From the NCBI GenBank assembly GCA_019633425.1, contig WSUB01000245.1, positions 6,251 through 46,601 of the forward strand: a stretch of 40,351 nucleotides of DNA. The letters run 5' to 3'. Every line of letters starts with the position of its first letter. The stretch's first letter is position 1. The notes under the pieces were generated by a model. It was given only the letters and a program-made list of their open reading frames with translations. It was not told where the DNA came from and ran no database searches. Position numbers and translations under genes: made by a program. The DNA is from Tulasnella sp. 424. Taxonomy: Eukaryota; Basidiomycota; Agaricomycetes; Cantharellales; Tulasnellaceae. This document shows positions 32,601-40,351 of the stretch, piece by piece.

Positions 32601-33502
32601 CGGTAGATCGACATGTTCCCAAAGGGCTTGATGGCATCCGAGAGCTTTTGGGTGATGCTTTCGGCATCCAACGGACCGACATCGAGTGAGAAGGTTTCAA
32701 GTGGTGCGTCCTCGTCCGGTATCCTAAGCGGCCTCCGAAGGTTCTCCCGAAACACATTGAAGGCATTTTGAAGCGTGCGATAGACAGCTACTGGTGCTTC
32801 CTCAACATGTGATGTGGACGAAACTCGACTCTCTTGCGGTGCCTCGCCATTGTTGGTGTGGTCCGCACAACCTGGTGCTCCAACCGGTCTGACAGGAGTC
32901 GCTGATAGTGGTGCAGGTCCTTCAGGGAGAATGTCACGGTATCTCCCAGGGAGTCGACGCGCTCCAGCTGAGCGCTGTGGTCTTCTTCGCTGAGACTGCG
33001 TTTCATTGCCATTTGCTGGATCAATGTTATCAATATCCTGGCCTGGGGCAGAAGCAAGGTCCGAACGGCGATTGCGTGGTAGAAGGGGTCCTGAGGTCGC
33101 TGACTGGATGCCTTGTACTCCTGGGGGCAGGAGGTCATGGAAGACACACAGTTCGGTAGACTTCTCCTACAGCATTTCAGGGGGGACTGAGTATGAGGTT
33201 ACAGAGAATAGTGTTCTCCATACCTGTGTATGCTCGTCTTCAACTCCTGGGTGTGTCTGAGAATCTTCTAGTCTGCGCTGCTGCTCAATTTTGGCTTGTG
33301 CAATTGCCTCCCTTCGTTTTTTCTCCCTGGCTGCAGCCTGGTATCGTTCCGCGGTTTGCCTCACATGGGCTTTGTGTACTGAGCATTGATTTACGTGTCT
33401 GCGGAAGCAGGCCTCTTTGAATGATCTGCCACAAGCACACCTGGGCAGTGATGATGATGGGGCCATGGGAGAAGGGTGGTTCAAGGAGATGTTGGTGGGC
33501 AA

Positions 33503-35332
33503 GCACCTGTTAAGCGCCGGTTAGTTGGCCGCGCGCGCGAGGCGTGAGAATCTGGAATCGCCGTGCGGAATACAAATTAGACGGAGGTAATTAATTATTG
33601 GATCCCAACTAATTACTTAATTAGGAGCAAAATTAATTAGCTAGGATTGTTTGTAGATAGGGTACGACTAATAGAATATATTTATTCTATTTTTATCTAC
33701 GGGTGGGGGCTTCCAACAGCTGCGCGAAGGAAGCTGTGAGGCGTGGGATCCGGATGTTCGGATTCTACTTTCTCAGTTTGGGAAGTCCAAAAGTGGGAAT
33801 TATGACTCACTAACGACACTGTTAGATAGAGCTAATTTATAGCTTTCTGTACGTGGTCTTAGCGTAGCGAAATTCCAGGAACTGAGCGAGCTGTGGGCAG
33901 AATACCGTTTTAGGGATGTACCAGCTGCACCCGGGTTTCGGATTAACCTCCGGAGATACGCTAAGCGTTCTGGAAGGTGTATTCGTGCACGCGGAACGTT
34001 ATCCGGAGTCGTTCCGAGGCCTACCTAGTATCGGTGGGCCGGGCTCTCTCTTCCAAATATGGAATAAGCGCCGGTTCGGATTCTTCGGTGATGTCCGTTG
34101 ACACCGAAGGAGTTCGAATTACGTAAAGATTCTGGTACCGTTGGAATCGTCTCGTCGAGAGCTTTCTAACGGTATCTTTAGCGTAAAGGAATTCCGAGCA
34201 GGGCGAAAAGAATTCCGGGTTTGGGCGAAAGGGAGACGGATTTAGTAAATACACAACAGGTAGTTACTAACTACTTGTGGCGTTAATAGTGTAAAAGGTA
34301 GCTATTAACTATACGAGTTGAACGGGCTAGACCGCGCAGGAATAGGCCGTGATTTGGGCTCGCTAGAGGCCAAATAGTGTCGGCAACGTCTAGGACAGCG
34401 ACGACTGAATTCGCGAAGAGTTTCTTGGCGCTAACGACGCCGGAGTCCTTTATCCCAATGGATCTAATGGTAGGTGACTTTTATCCTGCAAGTCTAACGG
34501 TAGGTTTTCCTAGTTTCACGCTGGAAAAGCGGACTTGAGGCACACAGGCTAAGTTTGGTAATTTCAGGGTAAGATGAGGGATGTGGCGATATCCTATCGC
34601 CACAGCCGTATTTATTAGCTAGATACGAAAGTTCTACATGATTCTACGTAGTTCTACATAGTTCTGGGGAGTCGGGGCGGCTCCGGGGGGTCGGGCAATG
34701 GCCAGCGCGCAGTCTGGGCGCTTAATTGCCCAACCGGGTATCGGGCCGGCCCCGGAGGGTTACAACGTGTTCCTACATGTGGATCCTCGGCAAATCGATC
34801 TTCTAAGACTATTCGCTGAAGTGGAAATGTCTTCCGGTTCGGTGGATAGTCGGGAATTCGAAGTCGTCGATCCGGTTTCCCAAAAATTACTAAATATGGT
34901 AACTTTCTTATTTCTTAAGCTTTTGATCTCGGACTTTCTCGGCTATTATTCGTAGGAGCAAAAGCGAAAGAAATATACAATTTATTTCCTAAAACGAATT
35001 GAGTGGGGTGTGTATCTATTACATTGGAAGAAAGGGGACGCGCGGAGGCGCGGATCCCACGGTCCATAACAGCACCCCACCGATGTCCACGACATTGACC
35101 TCCACCAGCCATCAACTGAGTTTCAATTTTGCTCTTTTTTTTCCCTTCTCCGATCCGTGTCCACCGTTTCACGCTAAGAATTGCATCCCCACCATCGCAC
35201 GTGAGCGTCGTGATGATGTTTTGATTGTACCTTTCGCTTAAATACCATCAAGTGGGGCCTGTTCACCCATCAGCCTGCACTCTTCGACATCCCCCCTCCT
35301 CCCCGCTGCAGTCTCTTCGTCCTCTTTCCCTA
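33503..35332. other. Repeat-like DNA without a recognisable gene
   Basis: AT-rich start with many taatta words (33,580-33,690), then moderately GC-rich sequence. Short frames at 33,916-34,101 and 34,698-34,955 (plus) and 34,254-34,021 (minus) carry no motif I know. The right end of the Plavaka element should lie near the start of this stretch, but I could not find its terminal repeat. A candidate hairpin lies at about 34,680-34,765. Confidence 0.4.
34680..34765. repeat. Candidate GC-rich hairpin
   Basis: ctccggggggtcgggcaat at about 34681-34699 faces an inverted, imperfect partner (gggccggccccggag, with attgccc nearby) around 34725-34757. Pairing is imperfect. Confidence 0.3.
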
Positions 35333-37173
35333 ATGTCTGCTACATCCACTCCACCTGTGTCATCATCCCCACCTTCTACTCCGACTCCTCACACACAGCA
35401 CAACTGACCTACTCGTGGTCGCTCCAATTCCGACACCTCTGACTCTGAACTTCTCAGGCCCCGACGCAAACAGTACGGATTTGGTCTCTACCGCCCGGCC
35501 CTAAGAGATCCTTCGAGCCTAAGTTCGAATTCCTTTATAGTCGTCAAACCGACCCTTTGGTCCGAGCAGGGAAACACGTTGCTCGTACCATCTATATCAA
35601 ATTCCATGCCATGACCGTTCTTCAGCACAGCGTCGAAGTGATGGCTAATGTGATGACCCCGTCCTCACATCATTATCTCATCACGTTCGTTATCTCATCA
35701 TGATTCGTTCCTTTTCTTATCAAAACATTCCGTGCGATTCTATCGGGTTCTGTCTGATGGATCAGTCAGCGCCTCCACTTTTGTACTATAATAATTCGAC
35801 GGAATGAGGAGGTCTGTTCCTCATTCCGCCTCTTGTCTACTTCTCTAGTATCAACACCTCTTCTACCTCTTGACTCTTGATCATTTCGCATTCTCGACAT
35901 CAAAGTGCCTCGCCTGAACCCTCGGTCTCGACCTCGACTCTGACAGCTAAGCACGATGCTGGGGAAATCGACGAGCTTCCATCCGTCCGCTCGTGAGCTT
36001 GAGTCTAAGCACGCTAAGGCACTGACCAAACCATTTCGTGCTTATCACGATTTTTCTTATTTTTTTCTAGGGACAAGCAATGGCAAATCTTTTCCGATAT
36101 TCTGAAGGCTATTCCAGAGGCCAAGCGAAAGTTGACTTTGGAAAACGGTAAGGCATATTTGAACAGACTTGCATCGGCGGTGTGTGATTTGTCCCTTCAA
36201 GGATTTTTGCAAGAGTTGGAATTGACAAACTCTTTGGGTGTAGCTCGATGAAGGCCTTGCAGCTGGACGGTCTGACAATACTAATGGGCTTAAGAAAGCA
36301 GTCGCCGAGTGGGTGAGCAATAGCGAGGGCCGGATTCACAAAAATAGCAAGTCAAGCCGGGGATTCCATAATATCGTCACTGCATGTCTCCTTGCTCCTC
36401 CTCGCTACGACGTTAGTGACTCCACGTGAGTAACTCTCATGGTCTGTGTGATAAGGTCTGACAGATCCCGTTTCATCTCAGGACATTGCGAAAGCTTCGT
36501 GATCATGATGAGGTTATTCGACCTTCCGTTAGCGAATATCCACCGTTCCTTTATAAGGACTTCACTATCGACCCCGACAACCTTATCGACGGACTCTTTG
36601 AGTCAGAACTTCTTTTCAAGGTTCGCTCCTTTAGCCACTAGCTTTTAGGAATGTTGTTGACCATGCTGCTGTTGACTCTGAACAGGCCGCTAAGCATATA
36701 TTGATTGGTCCCAGTTCTGCGGACTCGTTGGAGTCTTCCAATCATTCGACCCGTCTCGGAAATGCAGCGCCCAACAATATGAACGAGGTTACTCTTCCGT
36801 TCATGGCCTACGTGTGTGCCCAGGTATGCATCAGTTCCTCTCATCCCCTTTGTCGTCACATTACTAAGGCCCGTTTAGGTTCGATTTGCATTGAGCTCTG
36901 ACGAAACTTTCGGCAACAATTCGGGCCGTTGCTTCGATATCTACAATTTCTATTGCAACATCCTGAAGACACTCCACGAGGAAGAACTGGCCGACGATGT
37001 CGAGGTTCTCCGAAGTCGATGGAATGAGTAAGTACTAACCACATCTCTTTATCAAAGGACTGCTTACTTACTTACCTTTCAGAACAATATTCGGCGGGGC
37101 CGGCGGTGATGAGCCGGAGGAAGAGAGTGGGACACTTAGTCATATGTATGTACAAGTGCTTTTCAGACATTGA
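35333..37173 (+). CDS. Multi-exon gene resembling the agaricomycete DUF6698 family
   Basis: Exons I can fix: (up to)-35992, 36071-36179, 36244-36425, 36482-36620, 36686-36833, 36879-37027 and 37083-37173, all GT-AG with matching phases. Conserved landmarks: AGRSDNTNGLKKAVAEWV, RGFHNIVTACLLAPPRYD, EYPPFLYKDFTIDPDNLI, FMAYVCAQ joined to VRFALSSDE, and YNFYCNIL..SRWNETIFG. This order matches a family of unknown function that I recall as DUF6698, abundant in agaricomycetes and often near transposons. The 3' half is lesion-free. The 5' part is doubtful: from ATG 35333 the frame meets TGA after HTQHN and later shifts to the frame containing KRSFEPKFEFLYSRQTDPLV (about 35,508-35,570), and I could not join this to the exon ending at 35992. 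It may have a different start or be a 5'-decayed pseudogene. Confidence 0.55.
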
Positions 37174-38480
37174 TAAGACCATAAAAGCTGGGGGCGTCCG
37201 ACATGATGGAGGAGAGTCACGTGCATGCATGGAAGACACCGGCACGTCTTGACTCTCTCTACCTGTGCATAATGCTGTGCGAGGACGGCAAAAGCCCACT
37301 ACGTTAGATGGTGGCCCAATTCTCAGTAAGCATTTGCTACCGAACCCTTAAGCTCGCCAAGGTTCTAGTGTAATCTTTGACACGAGTGTTTGCAGGATGG
37401 TGTTGCATGCGCCAGCTGCGCTGCCGAGACACTCGTCCGTCCTTGGTCTCAACTAAATTAAATACCAATGTGATCCCTTGCTCGTAAATAGAAACTTAGT
37501 CGGTGCCCTGAACTACCTGCCCTGGAGGCAAGAATGCAACCCATATACCAATCTCTTCCCAAGACAACGTCGGCTCACTAAAGGTCAAATGGACTATTCG
37601 AGAGAGTATTTAATATACAATGCTTAGTCAGGATTATCGTAGCACAACGTGTGACATAAAGTTGGGGGGGGGGGGGGGGTTTGAGAGAAAAGGTTTTGAA
37701 ATGGACACGAAAATCCGGAATGAGGGGTTGGTTGTGAATCCAAGACACCTTACCCTCCATACTCATGAGCCTTATAAGACACATTCCCCTCCCCCTACAT
37801 AACAGCCTAATAAGGCCTGGTAGCTTGACTCACGCATACCAGCGGATGACCCAGGAATATTGATATCTTTTCTCAACCTAGGCACCACAAACACGTCAGC
37901 TGAACAGCGCGTCCCGGCAAGCTGACTGACTGGAGCCAACCGTCTAGGCACCGGCGTGTTTGCTCGCCGAACCGCGTCGTCACCGTCACTCCAGCCCCCC
38001 GCCGTCATCGTCGCTGTGCTCCACGGTGAACACGCAAATCTCGGCACCACCCCCATCGTTTTCCTCCGTTCTTTCGGCAGTGTACTCATGAATGTATTAG
38101 AGTAGCGATTGAAATGTACTATATTTACTGTTGCCTACCAAATGTTTCTATTTTCTCTCAACACAGTAGTGTTGACCTCCCGATATACCTGTATCTCAAC
38201 ACCAACACGTTTATTTCATCTAATTCTTTTGCACATGAGCTTACAGTCCGCATTAGAGAGCATATATTGGGTCAATGGGACATTGGGATACAAGATTATC
38301 TAGACCAGTGACATGTCTAAACTACCCTTGCCTTCAGGCCTCAGCTGCCGCAAGTCTAGACCTTGCCGCAGAAGTTCTCTTCTTCTTTGACCGCTCATAG
38401 ATCTCCGGGTGCTGGTTGACATACTCTCCAGGTGTTAAACCCGCTGCCGTTGCAAGGTTCTTGACTTCACAAGAGAGGTC
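37174..38480. other. Intergenic stretch, no recognisable gene
   Basis: A minus-strand frame at 38,089-37,772 shows no known motif. A run of 16 G's lies at 37664-37679. AT-rich sequence surrounds 38,110-38,300. Nothing else stands out. Confidence 0.4.
37664..37679. repeat. Poly-G tract (16 nt)
   Basis: Homopolymer of 16 G's on the plus strand; its length is likely to be unreliable in the assembly. Confidence 0.9.
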
Positions 38481-40170
38481 TCAGTCCAAACCATAATCCC
38501 ATCGGTGCTTCCTTGGGACAAGGTTTTTGGCTGCTGTTGCACCGCTTGACTGGGGAGGCAGAACCGGTGTTATGGCTGTGGAAGTCGGCGTTGCATGGGA
38601 CCAGTGGTTGCCTGAAGGTATAGTAGAGGAAAGTGAAGGGTCGTGTGCAGGAATGGGTGCAGAGAACGCTGAGGGAGGCCAAAGGCTTGGTTCAATGTCT
38701 TCATAACCTGCCGGGAAGCTTGCTGCAGCTTGAAAGACGCTTTGGAACGTTTGGATCGGTGGTGGTGGTGGTGAGAGTGGTGGGGGTTGCGAGGGTTGGC
38801 TATTAGCCGATTGAGCATTGCCATGCAAATCGGCGTTCGACTCTTTGATTACCGCACTCCCACCAGTGAGCTCGACGCCCAAATCATCCACTTTCTCTCC
38901 CTTCTGTCGACACTGAGCTTGCTTAACCTTCAACACATGGAGTTCGGCCTGCGTGATCTTCGCGAAGTAGCAGGTCTCTGAAAGTAGTGCATCGCGAACG
39001 GCTTCCATATCATCTTTCGTTTTGAAATTGCTGGGGTTGGTGAAGTAACACAACGACCAGCCATGCAAGACCACAAGATACGCCTCCGTGACCTTCAAGA
39101 AGAATTCCGTCCAAGGGAATTTGATTGGTTCATTCATGATCTGTTCTGTTTGCAGGCAATTAACTAATCACTCCACAACGTCGTCACCGACACAGGACTC
39201 ACGAAGCCCATGAGTTAGCAGATGCCGGATCTCACTCTTGAGATCGATCTGTCATTGGTTTGCATTTTTAGCGCGGGTTCCTATGTGTGAAGACATTGTC
39301 AGTATACCCTTTGCTTCTTTGGCTGGCCAAGAGAGCGCCAGAAAACCCACCGAGAATGCCATTTGTAAAGTAATTCTCCATTTAAAACTCAAACACCAAA
39401 GGTTCATTCTTGAACATCATCTGGAAGAATTTCAACGCTCCCTCTGTTGCTATTACCTTTGGAGGGACTCAGTGTTCTAGCTTCGTCCGCACAGAGATGG
39501 TGATTGTTTCCATGTTGCAGCGATGACCAAGCGCTTCAACCTGCAAGTATTCAAGGCAAGTTTACACGCTTACTCCTCAGGTACATTGACTCACTTCGTC
39601 GTTGATCCATTTTAGCTTTTTCGTGACATCGGCCTGATGCGTAAGGTATTGCTTTTTCGACGCCTGTTCCCTCTGAAGATGGTGAGCTGCTAACTTCTCC
39701 TTGATTGCTTCAGCTTCTTCAGCAACTGTAAGGTCATGATAAGACTTTTTGGAGGCTTGAACTGCCTCATGAAGTGTAATTTTGGGATTGCCGTCCTCCG
39801 AAAATTCGTTGGCATCGGTGTCGAAAACTTTGGGAGCGGCAGGATTGGCATCGTGGTTTGATACTTCAGGAGTCACGGGATCTGCGTTGGTTACTGCTTG
39901 CTCTCCTGAGTGGTGGTGGTGAGCTCTGGTGTTGTCTCCGTATTCAGCTCTGTTCTTGATGGCATCGGTGCTGTCCTGGGAGATGAGCCCTGCTTCCGCA
40001 GGGTTGGCGGGCTTCGGGGACGCGGCCTCCTTCGTTTTCGCCAGGTTTCCCTTCTCCAAAGTCTTGGCAGCCTCTAGTAACATTTTCCTTTCATGAGCAA
40101 CTAAGCAAAGTTCATTATCTGGGAGACATACCAGCTTTGCGCTTCACTGCTTGGCTGTGTTGCCACGCAT
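38481..40170 (-). pseudogene. Degenerate basidiomycete gene of unknown function
   Basis: Minus-strand pieces in order: a possible first exon around 40,168-40,130 (QAVKRKA) joined by GTATGT..TTAG to 40,083-39,597 (starting near MLLEAAKTLEKG, Lys/Glu/Ala-rich, ending KLKWINDE with donor GTGAGT); 39,543-39,300 with HRCNMETITISVRTKLEH, VIATEGALKFFQMMF and MENYF; a short piece DLKSEIRHLLTHGL near 39,235; and 39,137-38,481 with PWTEFFLKVTEAYLVVLHGW, FTNPSNF, a Pro-rich stretch and the end WDYGLD. The pattern (coiled basic N-terminus, xVRTxxEH, then GVxLxGWP-like and NPS) resembles an uncharacterised gene family common in agaricomycete genomes, but I cannot name it. In-frame TGA at 39471-39469 and TAA near 39,382 suggest decay, unless unrecognised introns remove them. 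Confidence 0.45.
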
Positions 40171-40351
40171 TCTAAGTCACCCCAAGCAAACCAACTTTTT
40201 CACCTGTGGAAAATGTTGTAGAAAACGCTCCTAGGGGAGCCAATTTTCTCGGTAGTTTTCAACTTTTGGAAAACAGCTTGGAAAATTGTGGCAGTTTTCC
40301 TGCTCTGAAAAATACTGGTCAATTTTGCTGATGTTTTTCATTATGTGTTTT
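40171..40351. other. AT-rich end of the window
   Basis: Repeated ggaaaa and ttttcc words, for example gtagttttcaacttttggaa followed by aacagcttggaaaattgtgg, giving weak inverted symmetry. It might be the edge of another repeat element cut by the window; no gene is visible. Confidence 0.3.

Larger units (their letters stand above)
22923..33502 (-). pseudogene. Plavaka-family DNA transposase gene, split by an insertion
   Basis: Transposase of the basidiomycete Plavaka family (CACTA-like). Exons on the minus strand: 33502-33224, 33166-31884, 31816-31584, 31522-31273, 31217-31048, 30981-30873, 30811-30392, 30328-30029, 29970 to about 29,693, then after the insert about 23,672-23354 and 23286-22923. 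Landmarks in order: N-terminal Cys/His cluster CACGRSFKEACFRRHVNQC; RRLPGRYRDILPEGPAP; PPEPGCNLPRAIAALMFWSD; VLVATIRDLGHCPCPLCL; LVIDLMHEFELGVWKAVLVH; RSTIRSFAYMNVTDLK; LYTLALWHGLAKLRQHTDTT; RRDQDIINP-type segment; FGFLDPAVVIRGAHLIPSF; FVDRDMLSRFLGTGAGH; acidic C-terminus. Lesions: one base missing near 32,076, TGA at 31357-31359 before KIIYEKGYA, TGA at 23527-23529, and the insert after WYARVLSI. Otherwise remarkably intact, so the element died recently. Confidence 0.88.

Noticed and set aside
33503..34700. tRNA-like gttcgaatt words and possible LTR-like ends
   Set aside because: No cloverleaf could be folded and no direct terminal repeats were found.

Overview
The window looks like a chromosomal segment of a basidiomycete, most likely an agaricomycete. 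The reasons are very short GT-AG introns (about 45-78 nt) in nearly every gene, NACHT-WD40 NLR-like proteins, a Plavaka-family transposase gene (a lineage known from basidiomycetes), and a gene resembling a family of unknown function that I know only from agaricomycetes. No RNA gene, CRISPR array or bacterial-type operon is visible.

Layout. (1) 1-10,436 and 13,577-22,638 are two diverged copies, in the same orientation, of one segment. Each carries, on the minus strand, a multi-exon NLR-like gene (MLKL-like helical N-terminus, NACHT ATPase, WD40 repeats of exactly 129 bp), then a decayed copy of the kinetochore gene MIF2/CENP-C, then a decayed unrecognised region. The NLR of copy A runs off the left edge; copy B is complete with 14 WD40 blades. 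Copy B has a 1-nt frameshift in exon 1. Its MIF2 relic lacks the cupin domain that copy A keeps. (2) The spacer between the copies (10,437-13,576) holds a decayed but intron-bearing copy of the splicing-factor gene PRP45/SNW1 with three stops and two frameshifts. (3) 22,923-33,502 is a nested transposon stack. A nearly complete minus-strand Plavaka transposase gene is split by an insert of about 6 kb (about 23,672-29,693). The insert is bordered by low-complexity arrays that look inverted relative to each other and contains a tandem 160-bp array. That array is itself interrupted by a 5'-truncated LINE with an intact RT-RNase H frame, a 32-nt poly(A) tail and a perfect 16-bp target-site duplication. 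(4) 33,503-40,351 holds repeat-rich DNA, a plus-strand gene resembling the DUF6698 family with a decayed start but intact downstream exons, and a minus-strand degenerate gene of another family.

How it fits together. The NLR pair is the functional core. Its architecture is that of fungal non-self recognition and programmed-cell-death receptors, and the two residues after each GHT motif vary from blade to blade while the rest of the repeat is nearly constant. Around the receptors the DNA is a graveyard of duplicated housekeeping genes and transposons, as expected of a fast-rearranging accessory region. The most unusual single structure is the 160-bp array in the Plavaka insert: most units begin with a splice-donor-like hexamer and several carry a branch-site and acceptor-like signal, so it resembles a tandem series of exon-intron modules.
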